From assembly GCA_035578175.1 (NCBI GenBank), contig JAQMRL010000007.1:47306727-47370726 (forward strand): a stretch of 64,000 nt of DNA. Direction: 5' to 3'. Under the pieces are notes generated by a model that worked only from the letters and a program-made list of their open reading frames with translations, was not told the DNA's origin and searched no databases. The number at the start of each line of letters is the position of its first letter. Within the stretch, counting starts at the first letter, position 1. This DNA comes from Catonia carolina (Eukaryota; Arthropoda; Insecta; Hemiptera; Achilidae). Below are positions 45,501 to 59,400 of the stretch, in pieces. Position numbers and translations under genes: made by a program.

Positions 45501-48500
45501 CCTAGAAAAAAAGGGCGATTACACTAATGGAGTAGTGTCAGCCTCTAGTATTGATACAGGCAAGGTCCTAGATATGGCTATACTCAAAAAATTCTGTGAC
45601 TGTCTTGATACTACAACTACTACTGTCTGCTGGGAAACTATATGGAAGTTCTAAACAATTCAAAACAAAAATAATCACGCTACCTTAGTTCTAACCAAAG
45701 TTACAGTAAAAAATTCGACTTCAAGTCACAAACACAGGAGAAAAGTCTATTTGCAGCACAAATTTTTAAAAAAATATTAAAAATAGAATGGTAAGTCGTA
45801 CAACAATAATAAAATATCAAATTAATCACAAGATTTTGAAATATTATAAAATGTAAAAAAACAAAAAAGCCCAAAAATTAAATTAAATTAAACAATTAAA
45901 TTTTTGGACTCCCAACTCCCCTTAATCCTTCTGTCGAGATTGGCCACTTTAGTGACACTAGCATAGACAATATTTCAAATCAATTTATCTCCATCATCAC
46001 ATGAGTTACAACAGTACTTTAGTTTTTTAGGTTAACAGATATGTCGCTTGGTTTTATTTTCAGTTTTGTAGGTTAAATTATAACGATATGATAAGCAGGA
46101 GAAGAATTAAATAAATTTTTATTTCACTCTTAACACCCTCTTGCCATTACTAAGGTATTGTTTTATTGTTAGGAAGGTTACCTAAATTAAAAAATCACTC
46201 ATCGATACATTTTTATTCTGTAAACCAACACATTCCTTGTGCTCAGGGAAATTTTAGTTCCTAAACTATAATAATTTCTCCCAAGTACAATGGCTTAAGT
46301 AGAATGATTTTTCTTAATACAAACAAACTATAACCCTGATTTATAGGACGTTCCCTAAGAGGAATAGTTTGAAGTCAAAACTTATTGGCTTGACGTTTTT
46401 AAAATTTAGGCCTCTCATTGTGTCTTTCGTTTATTAGGTCTAACACACACACACACACACACACACACACTTCCACTAAAATATGCTGGTATTTTACAAG
46501 ACATTTTGTTTTTTAAAACTCAACTTTTCTGCCTCCTGTAAACTTCAGTTGTGGTTTATTATTGCTCTGATAATAATATTTTTTTCATTTCCTCTACTTT
46601 ATCCACCCTAACCCGTGTCGTATTTTGAATCATTTTATTTATTACTGTAGCTAATAATGAGAAATATAAGAGGGATAATTTTGCAATACTTATGCACAAA
46701 CAAGTTTACATTGAAGTTCTCACAGCCCATTGCCATTCATTCATTCAAACAATACGCCTGTTCCGCCAATTTTCCAGAGCAGAAACTGAGTGTGTGTCTT
46801 TTTTTTGGCCGTATGATACACCAAATTTTTTGTCACAATTGAATTTTGAATTTGGCATTACTAAAATAATATTCTAAAAATCCCTAGTTTAATTATAATG
46901 ATAAAGGTCTGGGTATCATTTTTCTGGTTTTTTGGCACAAAAAATTATTCTGCATTTCTGATTATTGATACATAGGCTACACCGTTATACCTTTTTTATG
47001 GGACAGTAATTTTTTCCAAATTTAATTTATTAATAATACAATTTAAAAAAGTGTATCCTTAAGGGGCTGAAACTGTGCTCAACCCTTAAACCAGTATACT
47101 TCATTTAATAAGTTCCAGACGAGGTAGATGGCTGAAAATCAGTGGTGTCACTGATAGTGCACCTAAAAAATTATTCCTTAACAATTTCCAAAATGCACCT
47201 CTACAGGGTTAAAAAGGTATTCAACCCTTAAACCCTTAAATGTTTATAATAATGTCTAACTAATAGGTTTAATATTATATTTAAAGTATTCAAAATCAAA
47301 AAATTTAATTTTTTATTTTATTTATTACCCTAATTTAACCCTTTCAGTGCCGAAACAATATTTAAAAGTTTGATCTAAGTGCCATTTAATTCGAATAAGA
47401 GTGTACAAAATGTGCCTGCCCTTATTTCGATAACTTGCAGGCATTGCCAACCAAAATTTTAATGTTACAGAAAAATAAAATTTCCAGTTAAAAATTAATT
47501 TTTATTGAGTACATAAAAAAAGAAATCATTCTAACACTAAAAATTGAAAATATTTTTTTTAGTTTATTTAAAGTCGCATCGACAGCTTGGTCATTAGCAA
47601 CTACTGCGGGTTTTGGTACTTTAATGTTGGTTTTAACATGTTAAAATTTCCAGACCCTAGCCGGGAATTGAACCCCGGACCTTTTGCTTTGTAGACTAGC
47701 GCACTAGTCACTATGCCACAAAGGCAGTTTCAAAATACATTATTCCATTAATTTTTGTTAAAAAGTTTTTTTGGAATTGTTCGGTTATCCAGACATTGGC
47801 ACTTTATGCATAACTTACGGACGTCCGGTAAACCGGATGTTATAACTATGTAAAATACATCAACATCCTGTTTTCCGGACGTTGGTACTGAAAAAGTTAA
47901 AAATTATTGAAACAAAAATAAATCATACCTGGGATGGGCAGCTAGTACACAATCTGATTTACTGATTTAAACACAAAACAGCCACTTGCCACTTTTCAAG
48001 ACAAACTAACATTAAAATAAAATATTATCAATAATGTAAGCTCAAAACAGAACTATCAGCACATAACATACATCCAGTTGTTTGTGTGAAAATTATTACC
48101 TTAGCTTTTGGGAGAGGGTGTGCGGTGTATTACAAACAGAAAAGGTCGCTAAGTGCTGTTAAATCTGAAGTCTTTTGGCAAGCACTCATCAATGATACAC
48201 CTGGACCAGAAACTGAAAGTGCTGAGGCAGAGGCATGCAATACATCATGCACATCAATATCAGAATAAAATAGACCAATAAATAATAAAAGTATTGCGTA
48301 AAGGTTTTTAATTATTGATAGGTTCAAATCATATTTTGATTTCACTGCTTGTGCCACCTCGTCATGGTGCCGCCGCCTTTTGGTATCATAGTATGGCATG
48401 GCTTGACCCTGTTCTGCACTTTTTTAATGTATTATGAGATTTGGCTCTAGACCTACATTGAACTTTGTTTGCTTACCAGCCGGCCTGGAAAATGTTGGCT

Positions 48501-51500
48501 GTCGTAAAGAACAGCCAATTTCAGAAAAGTGGTTCATAGCTTATGTGGGATTTAAATGAGACATGATACAGTACATGTTTATAATCAGTAGTATCAATTT
48601 TTCTGTTATCAATAGAAAAATAAATACAGTAGGCTTGTTCTAAAAGTTCAGTGGGTTTTGTGTGTGAAAAAGACTGGTGTACGTTTAATTGTTTGGTGAT
48701 TTTTGTTATTGGATATCTGAATTTTTATTAAAAAATTTATGTTGTTTTCCAGAATCCCAATTATAAAGGAGATTTCTTCCCTCGGCCACTAATCACATTG
48801 CTACGTGATGATGAAATGATGAAACCATCTACTTCAATAGAAACAAGATCTGAAAGCACGCCTAGAGGTAATGTATTTTTTTTATAACATTGAATGCAAG
48901 AGTCCTTGTATAATTTTTTAGTATGTGGCCAACTTTATACCATGTAAAGTAATTTAGACATTTCTAGAAGATCTTTTTGGAGTCCAAATTTTCAGTGTTT
49001 ATTCATCATAGGTTTTTATCATTTCTTCCATCTATCCAGTGTTCTCATTTTATCATTCCTGGAAGCCCTTACTTTCAGTAATTAGTTGTTTGAAATTGGT
49101 TTGATCTACTATGTTTTCTTGGTTTATTCCAGTTTTATCAACATCCTTTCTGACTTCTTTGAACCACTTATCTAACCCCTAAGGTCTATTGTATTATCTT
49201 TTAAACTTTTGCCAAACTGTTTGTCATCTATTCTGTACAAGTGTCCATAAAATTTCAGTCTTACTTTCTGACCATTTCCGTTAATTGTTAGTTTTTCTTT
49301 TAGAACTCTTCTTAGCCTAGTAATGTGTACTGTCCACGTAGTATCTTTGGACCCATCTTGTGTAGGATCTTCTCAGATTCTCTGCTTCTCTTAGATCACC
49401 CTTCACAATCATTCTAAAACACTAATTTGTGTACAGACATGCAGGATTTATTACAGTGTTATTATGTGTGATCTTTGTTTGTCTTTAGATTGTTTTCTAC
49501 TTATACAAGTGGTTTCATTGGAGAGCAATGACCATCTTTTCTCATGTGCTTTTGTTTATTTCCTTTTTGCTTGTGTTCAGTTGTATATCTCCCTGAGGTA
49601 CTTGCAGGTGTCAACTTGACAATTTTTCAGTATTATATCTTAAAGTGAGGCAGGGCTGTTTTGATGTTTGTTATGTATTAAGGGTTTTCAAAGGAAATCT
49701 GCTCCGGATTTTTCTGCTTGTTTTTTTAACATGTTAATTTGCTCCATCTCTGTTTCTGTGTTGGTAGAAACTATTGCAAGGTTTTCTGTAAAAGCAAGAT
49801 AGTTTATCTTGGTGCCATTCTTTGATCCTCCGATGTGTAATTGGTTAATCAATCCTTTCAAGGCAAATTCTACTTTCCATTCTGGAACAACCTATTCCAA
49901 CATACAGTTAAAGAGAAGAAGCAACAGTTTTTCACCCTTTCAAACAACAGCTTTAATTTTAAACGCTGAAAATTTCTGCTCGTGATTTTACTTTTGATCT
50001 GGTCTGCGCTAATGTTTCCTTAATGGCCAATGTTTTGATTTCTACTCCAAATTGTTCTAAAGAATGCGGTAGCATATCTGGGTGAACTAAATCATAAGCT
50101 TTCTTAAAATTAACAAACACTACCACTACATCTCTTATAATGTAACTTTCCAGAACTCATTTTATGTTCCAAATCTATTTGATGGAGGATTTCTCTTTTC
50201 TGAAGCTGGCTTAATACTGATCCAGTTCATGATATATTTTTTTTTCTTCTAGTCTAGTCCTAAGTGTTTTTTGGGGAGTGCATTGTACATCAAAGATAAA
50301 AGGGAAAGTCCATGGAAATTTTTACAAATGTTCTTTCTCTCCTATTATGCAATAAGTTGTTAATGGCAGTTTTCATTCACAAGGGATTTTCCCAGTTTCC
50401 CAGATCTTTTTCAATTCTAGGTCGAGTGCTTGGATGGTGACTTCTCCATAATTTTTCAATATTTCTGCTGTGACTGAGTTTTATTTAGCAGCTTTGTTGT
50501 TTTGCAGTTTCATGACTATCTCTGTAGTTCTTCTGAATTTGGTGCAGTTGAGTTCTTTCTTTGTCTTGAAACTTTTCTAGACCATTACTCTTTGGGTTCT
50601 TCATAGTTCAGAAACTTCTCCAAGTATTTAGCTACAATCTTGCAGTTTTCTTAACTATTCATAGCTGGTGTACCACTCTCCCTCTGAAAGTATAGACTTG
50701 AAGGTTAATTAGCTTGAGGTCAAGGTTGCTTGAAAGTACTGTAGAAGTTCTTATTATTGTTATTTTTTAAATCTGCTCGGTGCTTCAGACCTCTTCTGAG
50801 ATTGGGTTTCTTTTGGTTTATTGGAGTGTTTTTGCTGTCTGCTTTTGAACTTCCCTATATGCTGCAAATTTTATCGTGTTTTGTTTGAATGTTAAGCTTT
50901 GAAGGTCATTGCTGTTTTGTTGATTGCTTGGCACAGACTTCAACCATTCAGTATACCATTGGTGCTAACGCATTCTTCGCAGCAGTACTAATTCTTTGGT
51001 AATGTCAAACACGCTGCTGCAGTTGCCTTACCAGCTGGTGCAGTTGCCAGGTTTTTTTTTTCTCTTGAAGCAGTCTTTGAAATTCTGACTCATTACAAAG
51101 TATTTTGGCGTAAATTTTATGTACATCAAGAAGTAGTTTGAATCGAGATTAACACCTTTCAGCACTTCTAGGTTCTTAATCCCTTGTGTGTTTTGTTTCA
51201 AGATTGTAACATGATCTATTTGAAATTCACCAAATTCTCTTCATTGATATTGCCTGGTTTTTATGTTTCAAAGGGAGTATCTTGAAATTAGTGGATATCA
51301 GTTTAAGATTAAATGTTTCACACAATTTCATTAATCTTTTACCATTCCTGTTTGTTTTTGTGTGTGTTGGGTAGACAATCTTCTGGAATTCTTTTTCTTT
51401 TCCAACTTGTAAATTTGAATCAGCTAAATTTCTGATGTTCTTATCTAGCGCTGTCTGTCTCATTCTCTAGCTGGTCCAAGAATACTTCTTCTTTTTTAAG

Positions 51501-54500
51501 ATTTTCCTGGTTGTCCTTGTTGATAGGGTTGTGTACTTTGAAAACTGTATGCTTCAAATAATTTCATAAGGTCAATGGATGTCTGTTTTGGAGCTGGTTA
51601 TCAATTTTTTTATTCAGAATGCTAATCCAAGTTGTTGTAGGTTCATTCCTATTCTCTGTCCAGGTTCTTATCGGAATTCCCTTTAGTTTCCTGAACCAAA
51701 AGCGATCACGTCAGTGAAACACATCTCTTGTAATCCGATTATTAGAATACTTTGTTCCTTCAGCACGCCCAGTATTAACTTTAGTCTACTGGTCAACAGA
51801 AGTGTCTGTTGATTGTTTCAAAATAATGTTATTCTTTAGTTTGCAAGTTGTAATTCTTAATTTTTGTTACATTGTAGAGCTCCCAGAAGGCTCCGAGTCC
51901 CGTCCATCATTTTGGTACAGGCTTCCCAGAATTTGACTGTTTGTATGTATCGTATGATGCAATGCAATGCATGATAAATGTATGGTGGAGTTTCACCTGT
52001 ATGGGTGGTTACCACCTGGAGTAGTTCTATGTAAGAGACATTCTATCATGCGCATTAAAGTCACTTGAAAATAATTATGACAGGATAGATTAATCTTACT
52101 CTTTCCAATTTTAGCTGTACCATTGTAAGCTATCGGCTCTCCTCTTTTGTTCAGTATAACAAATCCTAAACCCATCCAAGGCTACCATTTGAGAAGCGCA
52201 CCTTAAGATTTGGACCTTATTGGCCACCTCTGGCATAAGCTATTGCCAGTTTGATTAGTGGTCTTTATAAAATAAATAAACCTTGACATTTTAATTTTGA
52301 GTGCTGTATTTGTGTTAATAAAGTAAGTAGGTACACTGTGGCATGGTGGTCAGTGCACTACTCTACAAAGCAGAAGATCCTGGGGTTGATTCCTGCCTTG
52401 GGTATGGAAATTATTACAAGTCAAAACCCACAGTTTCAGTACCATTGCCCACCGTAGTCACTAGTGACCAAACTGTGGATATGCCTTTAATTTAAAATAC
52501 AGTGGAACCTCTCTAATTCGTCTCGTTCGGGACCGAAGGAGTGACGAAATACAGAAAGTGACGAATTATGGAATTTGCTATGAACGGTTAATAAATAACA
52601 TACTCGTACGTATATTAGTTCCATAAAAGTCGAATTACATAAATGAAACTTACATTAACGATAAACACAATAAGTAATCCTAAGTCCTATAACTGCAGTA
52701 AATTTGTATTAGTCTACGTATCTAGTTTTATACTACTTCAGAAATTCTGTATATGGCTGTACTTACATTTTCTAATTTGTAGAAGGCACAACACAGTACA
52801 CATTACCGAATATAAAATTACAATCGAAAAAGTATACATTTGCAAAATCGATGAAACGAATCTTTAACTATGTATCACTTAACACTACAAAAAAATCACA
52901 TTAAAATTTAGAAAACGTTACTTAATTACACTAATATGTATGTATGTATGTAAAATGCCAAATTTATTTCTTGAAAAAGTGGGTTATCTTCTTTTCTACC
53001 AACGAGTTCTTTTCTTTTTCCACAGCCAACTGGCGAATTTGTCGTATTACAATTAATTTTGATAACTCTGCTTCTTTCTGTCTCTCATACCATTCGATGC
53101 ACTTCGTCAGCATTCCTTCTATTTCTCGATTCGTACCAATATTTTCAGGGCTTGAAACATATTTATTCGTCGTTGCTATCTTCCTCAACAGGTGAATCTT
53201 TGTTTTGAACGTAGGCCACAATTTCTTTGTCACTTAAAATCTCATACCCAAGTTCGTTAGCATCTTGCTCTATCCATTTAACTAATTCCTCGTCGGTAAT
53301 ATTTTTAGTCACAGGTATACTCTGACACACTTCTTTTAATTCTGATAAGACATTGTTTGTTTCATTGTAAGAATGGATGCTACTAGTTTTTTCTCGGTCA
53401 GCCCACAGATTGTTCCAACAAGACTTAAGTGTTGTTTTCAAAATGTTATGCCATGCTTGTGATATGTTATATATAGCATCCTTTGATTGTATACTTTTTC
53501 CAAAATTCTTGAACCTGCGTTTCATTTTCGGAAAATATCAAACTCTGCAGAAATATTTTCCTATAATGAACTGGGGAGGGCTGACGAATTATAGAAGGTG
53601 ATGAATTAGAGAGTGACGAATTAAAGAGGTTTCACTGTAATAGAAAGTTAATGCATAGGAATAAAAATTTTCTTATTTAATTTTTGAGGATTACCACTGA
53701 AGAAGTTATGAATGATTATAAAAAAATTAACCGAAGAAACAATACTAAAAAAAAAATTTAGACTTTAGCCTTTATTCACTTCTTTGACAGTCGTATTATT
53801 GTCATTTTTCTACACCTGCATTGATCTAATTCATGTTTAAAGCTGTTTTCATCTGTAAGAGATAATTATTAAATAATTTAGAACTGATGTTTTGTTTAAC
53901 ATCTGACTATTGCGCACATTAAGGTTAATGCAGATGGTGAAGGGTGATAGATAAAAATTAGTGATGAGAAAATACCTGATCTGACTGGGAATCAAACTGT
54001 GGAAATCAATAATGTCAACGTTGCATAAGATTATGAAAAAAAATAGTTTAAGAATAACCTAGTTAACTGTGTTTGTTCAGTCTTTTTGGTTAATAGTCAG
54101 TGTTCTATGGAAACATTAGATTGTGGTTCAAATACCAGTCAGACTGATACATATCTTTTAACTAAAATAATAGCTAGGCTACTTAGAGAAATTTACAGAG
54201 TACATGAAAATATTAATGAACTATATTTTTTGTAAAACTAACTTTTATTTCAGTCAACCAGTTGTTTGTGGCTTATACAAATTTATACTATACCCTATTG
54301 TAACGAGACAAACAAGTTATGCAAGCCATAAAAATCTGGTGTGAAACCCTATCACAACTTTCTCTTGCCAATGAAAATATTTACAATATTACCTAATATT
54401 AGTAATAAAACATCAGAAATAACCAAAAAAACTAACATCAATAAACATAACTTAATTTTAATCATGAGTGAAAAACGCAAAATGAAAATCAACCTCAGTT

Positions 54501-56330
54501 GGGCTTAAAAATACGGAAAATCACTCTTTCATGCTAAAGAGAAAACTTTAAGAGATGCTTTAGGCTCTGTAGAGAAAAACACTCTGAATAAAAGTTGTAC
54601 ATCTTTTAATTCCTATGAATTTAATTATATACTTTTTTGTCCTAAAATGCATACTAAGGCTGAAATCTTTATAAAATCGATTTTTCACGTTTTCGTAAGA
54701 AAAAAACAGAAAATCGCTAATTACCGCTAACTTCAAAAACATTTTTGAAATAAAAGTTGTAGGATTTTCAATTCTCTACAACGTTTATTATATACATTTT
54801 TGCGTTAAAATGAATATTCAAGTCACAATCTTAAATACAATCTTTTTACGAGAAAACAGCCTCACCAAGAATTTCAGCAGACATGGCGCCTACCCTATCT
54901 TGTAGAGTATAAAAAATGTAGTAAACGTAGCGATATTTAAAAAAATCGTAGGGGCTATTTTTTAGACAATAGCAAAAAAGTGAAAAATGACACGAATAAA
55001 CTACTACTTCTGATTGACCAATTTTGATGAAAATGTTCGTGTCGGGTCCTCTAGTGGTATCTAACTTATGTTTCAAGTTCGTACGATGTTCCGTTCTTGA
55101 GATATTTTGTTCACAGACACACAGACCAATCGCTAAAAACATGTTTTATTGGTTCAGGGGGTCTGAAAACGTGTAGATCCGGTGAAAATTCGATTTAGAA
55201 AAATTGACATGAAAACAATACTTTCCTTCCTATATTTTCATATAGGCAAGAGAAAGTAAAAGTACATTCACTTTATTTTGTCAACGGACCTGGTAACCAA
55301 CAATATTAATAAAATAAAATTCTTATATACTGCAGCCAGTGTCTTCATATTAATCCTAGAAGAGGAATTTGTTACTAGAATTTAATTATGAGATTTTGTG
55401 CAACTTTCTTGTGGGAAACAAGACAAAAGTAGTATAATTTTGATCATGGAATTTTATGTCTTTTGATCGTATGTCAGAAACTGGTTTTTAAAAAGCAATA
55501 AATTTTATGTTTATTATAAAATTGCTATTTTTCATGAGTTTCAATAAAAAATTATAACCTGGTTTCTTGATTAGCTTACTATATAATAAATTTTATTAAC
55601 TTAGAAACTATTGGCATTCAGAGAATTTTCACAGATAGACATATTTAATTTGTCCATAGAAAAAAAGGTTTTTGTGAAACATAATATTTTCAAAAATTAA
55701 TTCGTTCAAAACTTTTATTTATTGGGTAACCTCTAATTTACGGCACTTTTTTTACTGCACAATGGCTTTCTAATAAAGTAGCTGTGTTAAGTCACCTTGA
55801 TTTTAAAAATTCGTAACTCTTTACAACAACGTAGTACTAATGATTCTTGTCGTTTGTTTTGCAAAATAATGGCATTACTTTAGTACTTTATACAATCTTT
55901 GTTTTTTGTGGGTCTTAAAGTAGTTACTTGTTTTATATCTTTCCCTGTTTACATAAAAGAATCAAAACATTCTTGATGGCGTTCAAGAATGACTGGTTAT
56001 CTTTGTTGAACTGATAAAACATTGCCCACAAATCCATTATCTAACACACGTTACCAAATTAATGTTCATAAAAAGTATCTAAAAAAAGTATCACATAAAA
56101 GGTCATATAACTGTATCATTGTTTGGTTGTTTTAAGGTTGATAATAAGGTCTACAGGCCCTACATGAATACATAAGGAAGGAAAGTATTGTTTTCTTGTC
56201 GACTCTCTGAATCGAGTTTTCACTGGCTCTCTGAACTTAAAAAACATGTTTTTAGCAATTGGTCTGTGTGTGTTTGTGTGTGTGTGTGTGTGCGTGTGTG
56301 TGTGTGCGCGCGCGCGTGTGTGTGCGTGTG

Positions 56331-56426
<96 letters not shown>

Positions 56427-59400
56427 AACAAAATATTTCAAGAATGGAACAGCGAAAAAAATGAGATGTGGAACTTAAGTTAGGTATACCGTAAGGGAAC
56501 ACGAACATTTTCATCAAAATCAGTTGACCGGAAAAAGTAGTTTTTGTATTTTTCACTTTTTCAATTTTCTTAAAAATGGTTACAGCAATATTTTTAAAAA
56601 TTCCCTCACCCACTACATTTTTATGCTCTACAAGATAGGATAAGCGCCATGTCTGCTGAAATTCTTGGAGAGGCTGTGCTCTCGTAGAGAAACATTTTTT
56701 AAGATTACGGCCTTAATATGCATTCTAGGATAAAATTCTATAAAATTAAAGTTGTAGAACATTTAAAAACCTATAACTTTTATTTCTACTTGTTTTCCAT
56801 TAAAATCAGTAAAAAATTGGACTTTTACTTTCTCTTGCCTATATGAATATATAGGAAGGAAAGTATTGTTTAAGATTGCAGCTATAGTATATATTTTACA
56901 ACAAAAATTTATATAATCAAAGTTTTGCCCATACAAGCATGTGGAGAGTCAAACTATCTGCACTTGATCTGCTAATTCCAGGGCTACAAAAAAATAGTTG
57001 TTTCTTATCACATGGTCAGCCAATATGACTGATTTTTTTTTTTTTTTTCTTTAACGTCCGACTGTTCTGCAGTTACTGCTAATGCAGACGGCCAATATGA
57101 CTGAAGCATTTAAGAACAGAAGCAGTAGAGATGTAAAAGACACTGATCAGAGTGATCTGATCTGAGAGTAATGAATTTCATTATACAGCCAGGCCTTGTG
57201 GTGAATGAAGTGAAGGTGTCATTTGCAGGGTGGAAAGTAAATGGTTTTCAGAGGGCCTGGCATGCCAATAAGCATATTTTTCCACTCAGCGAGGAAGGCA
57301 GTTGTAAACCACCTCACTCCTTGTTTTACTTAGTAAGCCTCTAGAGGTTCAAACCAGCTTTTCAGCTGAAGACCTGAACAACAATCAAAGTTACAGGAAA
57401 TTATAAAACTACAACTTTTATTTCAAGTATTTTTCCCTACAAAGCCTAGTTTAGAGACAATTACTGATTTTCTGTATTTGTAAGGTCTACAGACGTTAAT
57501 TTTCATTTAGCATCAATCACTCATGATTAAAATTAGGTTGTGTTTCATTTTACATTGTTTACTAATGATTAACAATAGGTTACATTGGTCATTATCTACA
57601 TTGGCAAGAGGAAGTCGTGTGAGTGTTTAACATCAGATTTATATGTATATCTTACATCCATTCTTTTTAAAAGCAAGTCCTGTTTAACTGAAATACAAAA
57701 TAAATAGCCTATACCGTATTATTGTCAATAGGAATCACATAAAAAAACATGTTGAAAAGTACATGTATTGGTTTACTGTTTTCTTTCTTATTATTTATAA
57801 CAATAAATTGTGCTTAATTATCCATCCTCATGAAAAATATTGGCTGGAATTTTTAGTACCCTCTACATAACAAATTGTACCTTTAACAACATTATGAATT
57901 GTATTTTAAATTTCAGAAATGGGTCAATCCATACCAAGTGGTCCAGAAAATAATTAATTGGTTGCTTGACCATCTCCAAAAAATTTTATATTTGGTGGGT
58001 GGTTTCTGTCATGTTTTTTGAGCTCAAAAATAACTCAGAAAATATTTTATTGTTTACCATTTAGAAATGGCGGCCATTTTGATTGAAGGCCGCGCATTAA
58101 TTTTAGCGTTTGCAGGCATCTACGATATGTCACACTATTCAACAATGAGTTGCCCTAGACGTTTCAAATAAATTGCATTGCATTAAGAACACTCTGGGCT
58201 ACAAATTGAACATATAGTTACCTGAGTACTTGTATTTCTTAATATATTTTTAACAGCTCAAAAGTATTGGTCGCAAATGAAGAAAATTCAATTTTTGAAG
58301 GGTATTTTTTCAAAGAAGGAAAACTTTTAAGCTTTAATATTTTTTGTGCTGTTAAAGTATATTGCATTGTTACTTTTTGTAAAGTATCAATGGTGAGATG
58401 CTTACCCCTTAAAAGTTATTGCGTTTCAAAAAATGAAATTTTGAGTTTTTCCCAATTTTGTATCTGCTATATCTTTGTTGGGGGACCAAGTAAAAATCTT
58501 AAAATTTCACAAGTTGAAGTACTTAATGATATAAAACTTCAGTATAAATTGCAACTTTGAGATTTAGCTGGAAGTGGTAAAAAAAATTGTTCAATTTGGA
58601 CAAAAAACCGTATTTGTACATCTGCGGTATTCGGGTTAATTAAGTAGGTAGGCATATAGAAATTAACATAACTAATTACAGATGATATAACACTGGTGAC
58701 ATTACATAATTTAAACATAACTTGTTCAAAAGAAAAATAGTTGGGTAACACAGGTACTTAAATAAAAAAAATTATTGCATTGTCCTAATATTCGTTTATG
58801 TCATAAAAGAAAAGGAATACGATACACAAAGTTCTTAAAGTGACAATAAAAAAAAACTATTTTTTCAGAATCCATTAAATAGATCTAATAGGTAATTGAA
58901 TTAGGAATCAGCTGACCAAATTTTCTTCTCACCTTTAATTAGTTGGCTCTCGGTTCATTGAACCTTTGTGAAATTTTTTCACGTAGTTTGGGCGCTATGT
59001 TAAAAGTTTGTCCAGTCACAGTTGTAAATTCTAGGGGGTCATCTTCAATATTTGATTATCTGGCATCCGAACTTGATCTTTTTCATTTTTTTTTTGTTTA
59101 ATGAGGCATTTGGTCCTGCTGGGTGATAAAATGTAACATGAACATCTTGGTTTTGTTGATCAGTGTTAGCTACTTCTGCAATCCACCACTGACCATCATA
59201 AACAAGCTAGTACATCTTTATTTTGAAGTGTTAATGGCACAATTTTTCCAATTTCATTAAGTTCACGATCAGAAGACATAGATGTGTACTAGCACTTCAG
59301 CAAATAATACGATTGTGGAATGAAACAATGGAAAGGTCGAGTGCCTGTAACCTTCTTGCAAGTGCTAAATCTTGTCCCAAGACATTGGCAAGTCTACAGC

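Larger units (their letters stand above)
56158..57640 (+). mobile_element. TE-X copy with long TG tract and nested SINE C
   Basis: 5' end eroded (ACATGAATACATAAGGAAGG). Carries a TG tract at 56263-56426, a duplicated TE-X 5' end at 56824-56873, and a SINE C at 56925-57382. Ends ATTGGCAAGAGGAAGTCGTG. Confidence 0.85.

Noticed and set aside
56116..56613. 165-residue open frame of His/Thr repeats and its opposite-strand Cys/Val frames
   Set aside because: Produced by the TG/CA microsatellite in a TE-X copy; no codon bias or domain.
58267..58560. 97-residue protein duplicated at 60360-60653 as a real gene pair
   Set aside because: Identity is explained by the inverted arms of a foldback element; sequence has no known domain and low-complexity base content.
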